Below, piece by piece: positions 22,197 through 33,971 of a stretch of 64,000 nt of DNA. The position numbers were made by a program, and so were the translations under genes. Origin of the DNA: Obelidium mucronatum (lineage: Eukaryota > Chytridiomycota > Chytridiomycetes > Chytridiales > Chytriomycetaceae); the NCBI GenBank assembly GCA_025765595.1, contig JAIVFH010000037.1, positions 1 to 64,000 of the forward strand, written 5' to 3'. Below the pieces are notes generated by a model. That model saw only the letters and a list, made by a program, of their open reading frames with translations, was not told where the DNA came from and made no database searches. Every line of letters begins with the position of its first letter. The stretch's first letter is position 1.

Positions 22197-22806
22197 AAAC
22201 ACAACGGATAAAAAAAAAGCAAAAGGGGGGCTTTTGCAAGATAAAATGAATACAGATATCAATGATGTCTTTTTGTTTGGCTGAACGCGTTTTTCTCAAA
22301 CTCAAATAAAAAAAATCCAACTGTAATTTTGAACCTGGATTTATTATACAATATTTAGAATCAAATCAGTTTTTTTTTTATGCTTAATTCAGGGGGGTGA
22401 AGATACACACAAATTGACGTGCGATGCTCAAAAAAACGAATTCTTCAATAAAAACTTCAACCAATAACCTTTAAAAACGTATCTCTACAGGTTTGCATCG
22501 AAATTTACGAGAGTTGGGCAGGTTTCAATTTGTTTTGATCCTGACGCTGGTTTGTACCATAAAAAGCATTCAACATTCATCTCAAAATCATATTTTATAT
22601 ATCTGAAAGTGATTCTTGAAGATTACTTTCCTTTTGTTGTGCAATTCCAATTGGGTTGTGAGTTTGGACATGTCTGTCCGAACAAAAACGAACCAAAACT
22701 GAGAAAAACTGTCCAAATCCAAGCTGCCTATGTGAGTTACTTTAGATGCCGCATCTCTCTTTCTAAACAAGGATAAAAATCCATCGCTCTGCACAGTGGA
22801 ATCCTA
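22197..22806. other. Intergenic, A+T-rich
   Basis: 610 bp between two plus-strand genes. There are A and T homopolymers near 22211, 22309 and 22370. A 74-codon frame at 22552-22776 has no family signal and is probably chance or 5' leader. No RNA gene or repeat was recognised. Confidence 0.45.
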
Positions 22807-25800
22807 ATGGTACTTCTGGAAACTGAGACTGTTCAGATTCTAGGGACATGGCTAACAGGCCCAGACGGAACAATCCTCTCTATTGACTCAAAACCAATAT
22901 TTCTAGAGTGTGAAATATCGTGAGCTGTTTTTGCTTGTTTCTTTCGGTCAATCTTCATCTTAAAAACTGACAATTCCTAACTTCACTGACAGAACGAGCA
23001 ACAACCACCCCATCGGGCAACATGTATACATTATCTCGCTTTTATACGCAGTACTTGGACTAAGTTTCCGCCTGGACAAGTTCCTTTTGCGCGATCTGCT
23101 GGGCAGCCACGTCTATTGCGCCCATACGTCCATTCATCGAAGAATTGCCAGAACAGAGACAGGAAAGGCTCTCAGTAGATATGCAGGTCCTCAAACTGTC
23201 GCAACTATTGTCGGACTTTCGAAAATCCTACAAAGCGACACTGGTCTTGGGGCAAGACTTTTTCAAATGCTACTTGGAAGGGTTGATGACAAAGTGATCT
23301 GTGCCAATACAGGAAATGCTGTTCGATTTGCTCAACAATTGACAGCTTTGGTTGGAGCAAAGATGGAAAGAAATGGTAATGTGCCCTTCCTTGCCTGTCC
23401 AATTCTCTAATTCTCTAAGTCAAGAACAGCTTTCTACTTGGCCAACAAAGAGTTTGCAGACCAAAGCGTACAGCAAACACAAGAGCTAAAAATCTACCGA
23501 GGTTACTTTGGGGATATACGTGAGGGCTTTGAAACCATCGAAACAAGCCGAACAAACCTGAGATATCGAAACTCTGTCGAAATATGTGAAACTGTTGCCA
23601 AACTGCAGCAAAAGGTTCGAACGTTGACTCTCCAGCTTTCACGATTTCACGAACTATCCAAGAAGTGTCCAAATTTTTTTGAACTCATGCGCAAATACCC
23701 ACGTTTTGTTGCCAAACTCAATGGCGGAAGAAACCTGGTGCTTTTTACTCTGAATGCAGTTCTTAAGCCATGGTACAAGCCTGATACATTCAATTATCAA
23801 TTTTCTTGCAGTCAAATGGAGTTCCACAGGTTTGAAACTAGTGTTGTTTTGATGTATTCTGACTATTTCTCACTACAGTTTGACCAACTTCAATGGAGGC
23901 CAAGCAGCAAATCTGTTCTCGGTGGTGGAAAAGCGTTTCGCAATGCACTTGCATGCTAAGGGGCTGAAAGCTGGAATCAAGGCCCTTGCCGGAGCTGGAT
24001 TTAGGAAACAATCAGGAGACGAGATTATTACTGGGATACCAAAAAACCATCCTTCTCTCTTTGAGGGAAATCAAATCTGGCCAGGAGATCGCGGAATCCA
24101 GTACAAGTTCCGAGCCCAGGGCAAGGAAGAAGTGGGATTGCATTTCACTGACGCAAAATTGCAGTTGATTGTTGCAAGTTTGGAAGAAGACCAAGCAATG
24201 ATATCTGAGAAAGGGCTATTCGGTAGTTACGGTCTCAGTGTCGATGAGATGAATGTCGGAAAAGTGCCTCCGGTTTGCTTGTTCAAGATTCAAATGGGTT
24301 GCACCATACTAGGATCTCCAGACTTTGTTGAAGGAGTGTCTATTCGTAAAATCGAAAATGTAAATGTTCCAGGGATTATGTTTATTGCACTTTAGTGACA
24401 CATATAATAATTAGGATTGCTGGAATTTGTTGCGCTCCTCAGTAGTGGTTTCAGATCAAATCAAAAGACGTGCCGATGGCTTTCTTATACAGGAATCTGA
24501 ATCCGCAGTACATGTAATCGAGTTCATGGAATCGAAACTGTCTGGACTCCAGTCCTTGGTAGCAGCCCTCCAGTCTTTCCATACAGCAATCCTCAAGAAT
24601 CTCAGATCCACACAAAATCGTGTTGATAAACTGTACACAGTCCGGGGCTCATACCGAAAAGATGCTGTAAAAGCAACAGCCTCCCAACTCAAGACTCTAA
24701 ACGCTCGTCAGCACAAGTCCGTCTATGTGAAAGACTTCTGTTCCAAATTAAAAGCCAATATAGCATTATTCTTGCAGCAACTATTCAAACTGCGCAGACT
24801 CCTTCTGGTCCAATGTCAAGTTGACTGGACTATGCATCATCAGATTTCTGTCAGTGATCTTGTGCCGTTGCTGGAATCTCGGCATTTGCTATCCAATGTG
24901 ATCAATTCTACCTTATATCATCAAGTTGAAGGAATTGCCTTGCTAATAACTCCGGCAGCATACGTGCAATCTTTAGGTTGTCAACAACAATATGAATACA
25001 AGGCCGAAGTTAATGGCTATGCCAGCCATTAGCACAGCAACCACCGCTACAACCAGGCTGCTTCTTGTTACAGCAATGACTGGAATCTGCGAATTGTCAC
25101 CCCAAGGACCCCCTTGCTTAGTCTGGGTTTCAGATGGCGGTACTCTCTCGCTCTTGATGCATCCATTTGGAAATGGAGGATATACAGCCTACAAGCAGCT
25201 ACTGATTGACGCAAAGAAAGAGACCAGTGGGTTTTCCATTAAAACCACCACAGCTTTTGACATCTGCAAAGAGCTTGTAAAGTGCATTCCGAATTTCTTT
25301 GGAGGTGCCTCCAAAACAGTCACTGCCCCACCAATCGGAAAAGCTATAGAGGTGCTATGTGCTAACTCGCCCTTTCATATCAAGGTAGATTTAAAGAAAG
25401 GAAAGAGTGAAGTTCTTGAAGAGCTGATTGACGAGATTGAGGAAAGAATCGCAATGGATGGCATTGATGAGGATGGATTTCTGGGGGTAGACGTGGATGT
25501 TGCAGATTTTGGTACTGAAAGTTTGACAGATGTAGAAGAGCATATTGAAAAGGATCTTACAACTGCTAGTTTACACGAAATTGATGCCTGCTTCTGTGAA
25601 TCCATGATTCTTAAGTGCTTAAACTCAATGGATTTGGGAGAAGGAGAGGAGCGTATACTCACTCAATTGGAAGAGCTAGAAAGGCTGAAGACAGACTTGG
25701 CGTTGCGAATCAATAATGTGAAGGCCCGAAAATTGGCCCAAGTTGAAGCAACAAAAATTCGCAGCAACTCCAAAAATGATAAAGCTCGTTACAAACAGCT

Positions 25801-27344
25801 TCTTGCCCCTGTTACTGCTGCAAAGGTCCTCTGTCGCGATGCAGAAGCAGCAAGAGACATTGCTTCATTTAAATTGAACAATTCTACTGACCGATTTTAT
25901 CAGTGTGTCAATGATTCTGAATGGATGGCAGTTGCTACTGCTGAATACACAGCTGCCATGGGGGTCTTCTTTTCGACTAGTTTGCTCGTCAAACTCACCC
26001 CACATTTCACTGGTCTTAGTGTTGCTCTGATTCAACTTGTTCAAACTTTTCGATCCTTTTACTCTCAAGTTTTAGCAGCCTATGGGGATGGCCAATCCTA
26101 CGCGTCTTTTATTGTGACTGGGATTCTTGTTTTTGAGTCTGAGTTGACGAAGCTGCCAAGACCAACTCGCGTTTCTGAATTCAAATCATGTCTCTTGCAT
26201 TTGTTGCTCTACTCCAACACTTGCAACTTGCTGGAGATTGCACACAGACTCTCAAACACCACTGAATATCTGAGTCAATGCCTTGTTGCACCAACGAAAA
26301 ACATTATTGAGCCGTCTGTAAACCTTCATGTCTTTGTTGATATTCACCATTCAGCTTGCAAGAACGGCTTGAGAAATGCTCATGACTTTGGAATTCTCAA
26401 TCATTTCGAAAAAGGAATCTTGATGGCTGTCACTGAGGCTTTTGAAGCGGCTGGAGTCAAACCAAACCCTTTACCACGATCTTTCCACGCTCGAAACACT
26501 CAGAATGTATCGCTGGCCAAGCTTGTATTTAGTCCAATTGTTCTTGATAAGATGAAAGAAATCTCCCCTCCAGCAGCAGAATACTTTGGAATGCTAGGAG
26601 ATATGAACTCTGCCTTTGACGCCAGCGGAAAGCCGTATTTTCAACGGAAATCGGACTTGATTGCAGCAAAGGAGGTTCTTGAACGCTTATTTGGGGATTT
26701 AATGAGGGACACAAAGACTGCCCAGAAGCAGCACTACCGAAACCAGCCGTCAGATACAATCTACGCGCTATATATCAATTGCATAATGTTCATCAAACTT
26801 GGGGAAGAACACGAGAGGCTTGCTGGCCAACCAATAATGGCAGACTTCTTGCGTTTTGTGGCTCGTTACTTATCATCAAATCCAAATGAGCAAGTTCATA
26901 ACAATGAGCGGGACGTGGATCGACATAGTGGTACAGGGAGATTGGACTGTTCTACTGTCGAAGAAATTAGAAGGGCAACACAGAAGCTGAACTACGAACT
27001 TGAACTTCAGGAAATGACCAAGGAAGAACGTGGCTTTACAATGCCTTTGAACAACAAAGGACGGTGAGTTATTACTTTAATATTGCCTCTTCAACCCAGA
27101 AAATCAAAACAGAATCTATGACTTTGTGGAAAAGACTGGTCTCTATTTCTTGTTCGACACTCCCAACACTGAAGCGAGTGGTCCAGCAACAAAACCTAAA
27201 ACAGAACAGTCGTTGGCACTGGAGTTAATGGCAATTCCGACCTTAACAGCTCGAAATGCAGCAAGAAACAAGGATTCCAGCAAATTTGCAGTGATACCAT
27301 GGAAACAGACATGTGTTGATGAATATATGAGTGAAAAACAATAA
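22807..27344 (+). CDS. Uncharacterised 1386-aa protein
   Basis: Seven exons (22807-22919, 22993-23375, 23430-23829, 23879-24359, 24415-24976, 25074-27063, 27113-27344) join in a single frame to 1386 aa. I do not recognise a domain. The sequence is mostly helical with charged coiled-coil segments (IEERIAMDGIDEDGF, EELERLKTDLALRINN, KARYKQLLAPVTAAK), a Gly-rich patch (LTNFNGGQAANLF) and a conserved-looking C-terminal stretch (IYDFVEKTGLYFLFDTPN). No signal peptide is visible and the only hydrophobic stretches are short. The exon 5/6 junction (24976 to 25074) is the least certain; it is supported because it keeps the total in frame. No neighbour suggests a pathway. It may be lineage-restricted. 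Confidence 0.7.
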
Positions 27345-27760
27345 ATTGAAACCTATTTTAACATGTTTCTATTGTGAGCAGTGGCTTTGGCAACACTTGC
27401 TTTGTACTGCCGGCATTGCTGCAAGCAAACGACAGTTAATATGAAATTCACTTGCACCAGCAATGCAATTAAGTATTCCGATTCGATTGATCCATTCAGT
27501 TTGGCGAAAACTCGAATAATGAAAAAGATACACCGCTAGAACCCCATTTCGGAGGGTTACAAAACCCACACAAGCGAAAGTTGGCCAGTTTCTGTCTGAT
27601 CACGCTCATTTTCTCAGAACTGCCTTATAATTAGGAAGCGAAACAGTGTGCAAACTTTGAAGGCTGTCCTGTGCGGTGCTGTAGACTTGAATATTGGACG
27701 TTTGTCCTCAGGACAAACGGAAATTTTAACTTCACCCCCCTGTGCTTAATTTTGGTTCAA
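27345..27760. other. Intergenic, nothing recognised
   Basis: 416 bp upstream of the subtilase gene. It has moderate base composition, no long frame on either strand with natural composition, and no repeat that I could match elsewhere in the window. Confidence 0.5.
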
Positions 27761-28199
27761 ATGAGACTTGCGATTTTCCTACTATTATGCTGGTCAACGT
27801 CAAGTCACGCCAAACTCTTTATCGTTGAATTCAACCCACCTGATGCAGCCCGAGAACACTTTATCCATTCCTCTAGAGACTCAATACACTTGTCCGAAGC
27901 CGCGGTGGCAGTCACGCGTCAACAACACGAAAGGTTCCAAACTTGGATATCGAATCACCCAGAGAATATCTCGCCGCAGCGAATTGCATTGGCAAGCGGG
28001 TATCAGCCGTATATAAATCTGTTTAGTGGAGTTGTCGTGGAGGTTGTTGAATCCTCATTCGATGGAGGAGGCAATGAATCGGCAATTGCAGCAGCTGTCA
28101 AATTGATTCAGTCATGGGAAGAAGTGAAACAGCTGTATCCTGTGGTATAACAATATCATCTGATTGCCAGATAAAGAAATCATTTATTAATTTGGCGTG

Positions 28200-28236
<37 letters not shown>

Positions 28237-31127
28237 AACAGAATCAAGTCAAAGCACCATCTGTCCTTCGTCATCAAAGAACCGCCAACCCACCCCCCTC
28301 CTCAAACTTTCATCACACCAATAAACCCTTATCCATCAAAAAAAGGAGGGACACATCCGCGAATAACTTGACTCGAGTGAATGAATACAAGGATTCATCT
28401 GGGAAACGCGTTGTTGTATGCACGATCGACTCTGGAGTCGATTACACGCATCCTGATTTGGGAGGATGTTTTGGGAAAGGTTGTAGAGTATCGTTTGGTT
28501 ACGATTTTGCTGGGGACGCGTTTAACCCGCCGGATGTGGTTACACCTTCACCTAAACTCGACCCGGTAAGAAAAAGTTGTTTTTTTCAATTTCAAAAACT
28601 ATTATATAATTTAGATTATTGAAAAGTTTTTTTTTTACGGATTATTTTTTTTTTGGTTAGATGGATTGCAATGGTCATGGAACTCATGTCGCCGGAATCA
28701 TAATGGCAGTTCCCGCTGACCCAACGAAAAACACTGAAGTCACTGGAATCGCGCCCAACGTCATGTTTGGAACCTATAAAGTGTTTGGCTGTTCCGGCGC
28801 CGGTACCAACACGGCCTTGATCTTGAAAGCAATGGACCAAGCGTACAAGGACGGCTGCACAATCGTGAACCTAAGTCTTGGAACGTCTGACGTGATGGAA
28901 GATTCCCCAGAAGCCATCTCTGCAACTCAGCTCGCGAAGCGGGGTCTCGTGCTTGTTGTTGCGGCAGGGAATGATCAGGAGTTGGGTGCGTTTCGGATCA
29001 CGTCGCCTGCGATATCGAATGGCGTGTTGGCGGTGGGGTCTGTGGAGAATATTAGGACTATGGGAAGGACGTTGCGGGTTTCTGGGGATTCGACGGGGTT
29101 TCAGATGCCTTTCACGTTTCCGAGTAAGCCGCCGACGGAGTCTGCAGGTGGGAAGATTAAGACTGGTGAGGCGGTGGATTCACAGGCTCAAGATGATGGA
29201 TGTAAACCTTATCCCAAGGATTTTTTTAAAGGATACATTGGTATATATCATATTTTTCTATTTTTTGCATTCACACAGACGTGAGGATATTGACGTTTCT
29301 TCTTTTTTTTCCCCGCCAGCACTCATTCGTCGACTGGGATGTACCTTTGCTGTAAAGATTCAAAATGCATACGATGCAGGAGCCACGTCCGTGATTCTCT
29401 ACAACAATGTGGATCAAACAATCGGAACTGTTTTAAATCCGTTGGCAAACGTTGTTGCATACACCGTTTCCTCTGGTGAATATCTTGTGCAACAGCTTCA
29501 AGTGAAGGGAAACGGGAATGTTGAGGTGGTTTTTGGGCAAACAAATGTGGGCATTGATGTTGCAAATGGTGGAAGGATGAGTACGTTCTCGTCGTGGGGA
29601 CTTTCTACCGATTGGGATTTAAAGGTAATGGTGAAAGAGAGGCCCGTTATAAATCCATACTGACGGACCTGCTTCAATTAGCCCGACGTGGTGGCACCAG
29701 GGGGTCAAATATACAGCACGTATCCAATGAATATGGGCGGCTACGCAGTTCTCTCTGGGACATCCATGGCATCGCCACACTTGACTGGGATTTATGCATT
29801 AGCCGTGTCAAACACCAAAAGCGCTATACTCAGTACATTGCGTCTCGACGTTATCAACACTCTTATTAAAATTACAAGTGTCCCTGTAGCTCTTCCCAGC
29901 GCAACGTCTCCCCCGGGATTTGTTTTTGCTCCCGTTGCGCTTCAAGGAAACGGATTAGTCGATATTATGAACATTACGGAAGCCACAACGTTTATATATC
30001 CAGCCGCGCTCCAATGCAAAGTAAATCCCTGGAATAGTAATGATGCAGCTGGGGAGCCAGAGACACGGCTCTTTCAAATTGTGATTGCAAATGTTGACTC
30101 TATTTCGCATAACTATAGTTTCAGTCATCAGCAGGCGGCTCATGTGTCTATCGAGGATCCCTTGAATCCGAAAATTTTCGCTGCTTTACCAAACTCGACG
30201 GTTGTGAGGTTTCCGGAGGTGGGTGGCGGTGACGGGTTGGGAGGGGTAGTTGTTGTTGGAGTGAATGAAACTGTCAGTGTGGTTGTTTCTATTCGGGGAC
30301 CTTCGAAAGAAGCATTACAATATGTGCTCAAGGATTCGACGGCTTGGTTTTTTAGTGGGTGGGTTCATGTCTTGGATGAGGAAGGGAAAAAGTATACTCT
30401 ATCGTATGGAGGAAGTGTAGGCGACTTCAAAAAGTTTGTTCCAATTGATACGGTAAATCCCAAGTGATCCCACTTTTTCTTCCTTCTTATGTTCTTACTT
30501 TTTTTGTCGAAAAAAAAACAGGTGAAGCATCCACCATACTTGAACACTCTCTTCCAATTGAACCAAACAAGAAACGAAAAAGAAACGCTCCACATTATAT
30601 TTCCGGAGCAACCGGCGACGGAGGACTCTGAATTCACACAGGATTACTTGGCTATCAGTTTGCGGTTGTTGATACCTTCGCCGAAACTGGTTCTCCATAT
30701 TTTCCCGACAACGATTGATGAACGGACTGCGATGGAAGCTTCGTTGGACTTTTTCAGGCCTGTAGTAGTGGATTCTACTCCACGGTATGGCTCAGCGATG
30801 CCGCAAGCGGCACCTCCAACAGAGAAATTACCGAAAAGTTGCGTGGCGATATCAAAGGACCTACAAGGGCCAATCTCTGATGCTGACGACACGAACCACA
30901 ATCTATATTTTCTACTAGCTTGGGATGGGTCTTCAGATTTCAATGGCGGAGCGCCTTTAGTGCCACCAGGAGAGTACTACGTGGTAGTAGTTGCTGAAGG
31001 TGTATACGGGGAATATGGCCAGGCTAGTGTGTGGGCAAGCCCAAAGTTTCAAATGACCCGAACTTCGGATGTTAACATAGCGCTCCGGAGCAAGAAATCT
31101 CTTGGTCGGAATAGAAAGGATATGTAG
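27761..31127 (+). CDS. Secreted subtilisin-like serine protease (S8 family)
   Basis: Six exons (27761-28144, 28242-28565, 28661-29240, 29320-29624, 29682-30452, 30522-31127) give 989 aa. A signal peptide (MRLAIFLLLCWSTSSHAK) is followed by an I9-like propeptide region. The catalytic triad is complete: Asp in TIDSGVDYTHPDL, His in NGHGTHVAG, Ser in SGTSMASPHLTG, with the oxyanion Asn in VVAAGND. A protease-associated-type insertion (CTFAVKIQNAYDAGATSVILYN) lies between His and Ser. About 400 residues of beta-rich C-terminal domain follow, with Fn3-like strands (PPGEYYVVVVAEG). Family members digest extracellular protein, and chytrids often carry many. Intron 1 contains a run of 33 T. There is no C-terminal membrane anchor. 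Confidence 0.93.
28203..28235. repeat. Poly-T run in subtilase intron 1
   Basis: An uninterrupted run of 33 T just before the acceptor of subtilase intron 1, acting as an extreme polypyrimidine tract. A similar T run (5819-5846) precedes the acceptor of ECD intron 5. Run length is prone to sequencing error. Confidence 0.9.
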
Positions 31128-31212
31128 ATAGAAAATATAAATTTAATAAGAAAAATAGCCATTTAGAAACGTGTGCAGGGTTTCAGAGTTGATAACAAAA
31201 AACTATTAAAAA

Positions 31213-32319
31213 ATGAGCACTAAGGTAAAAAACTACACACCCACCACTTTGTGATGCCTTCCCGCCCAGCTTGCGATCACACACTCCGACGTTTCGCATT
31301 CAACATATGCGAGTGCCTTCCATGTTATCTGTGGGACTCTCGCTTCCCTTGCTGAATCGATTTCCACCCAAACACACTTTCTAACAAACATCTTTCCCTG
31401 TCCACCCACAGATCTTTGTCGGAAACCTTTCCGTGAGCATACTATCAGAGCAACGCTTAATCCATTGAACAACTATTTACGTTTGCACTTTTTTTTACCT
31501 CTCTTGCTTGCATCTGTCGGTTGTTTAGTGGGGAACCACTGATGAGTCCCTCCAGCAAGCCTTCAGCCAATACGGAGTTGTCACTGACTCTATCGTTCTC
31601 AAGGACAGAGAGACTGGTTAGTCTCAAATCTCCTCTCTCTGTGTGTGTGTTGTTGTTTGTCTCCCACGTTCGCGAAATTTTTCGTCACCCCCAAATTTGT
31701 TGGGTGTTGCTTGGATTGTTTGCTTGACAGCTTGGGATCAGTTGGGACAAGATGATCGAAGAGGTATGGTATCCCTCATACTGGTTGTTGGATATCATGC
31801 TTCCTTTTGTGTGAACTTGTTGTGCTCAGAATGTTTCATTTATGTTTATGCTGGCCAAACTGATTTTGTTTATTGCGCTGATTAGGCCGTTCCCGTGGAT
31901 TCGGATTTGTCACCATGGAGTCTTCCGATGAAGCCCAAGCTGCCATTGATGCTTTGAACGAGCAGGAAATCGATGGTCGTACCGTTCGTGTCAACGTTGC
32001 CAACGACCGTCCAGCCGGCGACAGACCACCACGTGGTGACTTTGGTGGAAACCGTGGAGGATACCGTGGTGGTGAGTTTTCTTTTGGGGGGTTTCTGCCG
32101 TTTGGTTGTCTTGGTTTTGATTATTTTGTTCTGATAGGCCGTGGAGGTTACGGAGGTAACTCTGGTGGTTACGGAGGAAACTCTGGAGGTTACGGAAACC
32201 AACAATCTGGAGGTTACCAAAGCAACAACCAGAACAACGATGGGTGAGTCTCTAAAGCTATTTTCTGTGGGTGGAGTCATTAACTCAACAAATCCCCCAA
32301 TTTCTCCAGTTACAACTAA
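31213..32319 (+). CDS. Glycine-rich RNA-binding protein (single RRM)
   Basis: Six exons (31213-31224, 31412-31432, 31529-31616, 31886-32071, 32138-32243, 32310-32319) encode 140 aa. The RRM has RNP2 IFVGNLS and RNP1 [10 protein letters not shown], with [11 protein letters not shown] at the end of the fold. The tail is a Gly/Tyr/Asn repeat ([17 protein letters not shown]) ending in GYN. This matches cold-inducible or GRP-type hnRNP-like proteins that bind mRNA and chaperone RNA. Two introns are long for this genome: 187 nt after codon 4 and 269 nt inside the RRM, and both sit where autoregulated splicing occurs in plant and animal relatives. Exons 1 and 6 are only 12 and 10 nt. Confidence 0.92.
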
Positions 32320-32721
32320 ACTATGAGATAGTTTTGTCCGTGTTGAGCCCTCTTTTTTTTCTACTTTCATTTTGTTATTTGCTGCTATCCATTGCTCGCC
32401 TTTCTGAGTCGAGTGCTGTTTGTGTGTTATTTGCTTTACATAATCTTGCATGGCCTGAGTTTGAGTTCCTTGATCTGTCCGTTCTCGTTTATTGAGAGTT
32501 TTTTTTTCGTGTTTTGGGGAATGGGGGTTCATTGTTGAGTGATGCTGGTTGTGTTTCTGTTGTGGCTGAAGAGGATGGTTCCTCAATGTTTGAATACAAT
32601 GTTCTTCGACCTGAGCGCATGGTTTTATTCGTTTCTGCTGTGTGGGTGGGAAATCTTCCCGCCACCACTCAGCAGAAAAAGTCAGCAACCCCGTTCAGAT
32701 TGACAAAAAAAAAAAGCTCCA
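32320..32721. other. Downstream region of the RRM gene
   Basis: About 400 bp of T-rich sequence between the RRM protein stop and the next plus-strand start. It probably contains a long 3' UTR. On the opposite strand a long frame (31882-32688) is an antisense shadow of the RRM gene. Nothing else is recognised. Confidence 0.45.
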
Positions 32722-33764
32722 ATGAACGCGTTTGCCGCCAGTCTCCTTCGCTCTCTCGACTACAACATCACCTATCCAGTGGCGCCGTCGTTCTTTCTCG
32801 TTCAATTGATGCGCTACAAGAACGCGACAACAGATTCCATTCTTCGCTCAAAGTGCTCGTGCCAAAACTCGCCAAAACATGACTGCCAGTGCGCATCAAA
32901 TATTCTGAAGAAGAAATCAGAGGCTTTTGACGAAGCTGCCGCTGTATTATTTTATCTGAGACTTTTGTATGCAAGTTTGCTGTTGTTTGCCGTGGGATAC
33001 TGTGCCGCCAGGGGGTCAGAAGATGGACTCCCTTTTTCTTATGGACTCTCCCTCTTTTTCTACTTTGCAGTTGAGTATTTCACTCTTGTTCCCAGTCGGA
33101 GTCAGAGTAGTTGCGTTTTCTGATGTGTTTTGAATGACAGCTTCATGTTATTGTCAGTCTCCAAAACATCTGCGATCAAACACACTTGCTTACCACCGGA
33201 CCATTTACTCATCTCGTTTTATGGATTCTTCACTGTTTCACGCTTACGGTAGTTCTCGCCAGCACTGTCTCTTTTGCAATTTACCCACCTGATGCTGCAT
33301 CTGAAGAAAGAGGGCTTGTTACTGTGATTGTAGGCTGGGGAATGTGCATGGAGCTTTTCTTCAGTGCTTGGAGAGTTCACGGAAAGCTTGTGTTTGCGAC
33401 TGCACTTTGGTCGGTTACTATTGCAGCTGGTGTAATCACTTACAAAACGTAAGTTCTCTTTTTTATTTCATTAAATAGTTGTTTTTCCTTTTTTGATTTA
33501 TCAAACCTATTTACCTTATCAAAACTATTTACCAGAATCGTTCAAAGGGACTCTGGTGCATCTACTCAAGATGCTTTCGACAGCGCACTTTTGGGTCTCG
33601 AATTTATCACGGGTTCTTTTGCAGCAGTTTGGGTGTTTGGTTTGGTTCGTGATTATTTGTTCCCTGCGGTTTGCAAGGTGACTGAGTGTTCCTGCAAACA
33701 AGTGGAGTTATTGCAAGGATTCACTTACGCCTATGTTGAGCCACGGAAAGATTTGGAGAAATAA
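32722..33764 (+). CDS. Multi-pass membrane protein with Cys-rich N-terminus
   Basis: Four exons (32722-32991, 33071-33114, 33158-33448, 33536-33764). The N-terminal part has a short Cys-rich cluster (SKCSCQNSPKHDCQCAS). At least five hydrophobic helices follow: LRLLYASLLLFALSISLLF, HLVLWILHCFTLTVVL, VTVIVGWGMCMELFF, VFATALWSVTIAAGVI and FITGSFAAVWVFGLV. The second and third exon boundaries were chosen because they keep frame and complete helix 1; intron 2 would be 43 nt. I do not recognise the family. The gene converges with the KH/J gene, with about 200 bp between stops. Confidence 0.6.
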
Positions 33765-33971
33765 ACCGAAGCTTGACACCATTTTTGCATTGGACTCATG
33801 TATCACCAAACGACACACATTTCGTTGGAGAAAGAATTTTATTGCCTTCGTCCACAACATGAGCCGAGTCATCCCAAAACAGTGCAAATACGTTGAGCTT
33901 CAGCGAACAATTCCAAAACAGCCTCCGCAAGTGTCTGAGCGTTCGCTTTCATCTTGGACAGTCTTTTGACT

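Noticed and set aside
31882..32688. 268-codon minus-strand frame
   Set aside because: It is antisense to the glycine-rich RRM gene; the Thr/Val-rich composition is the mirror of the Gly-rich exons.
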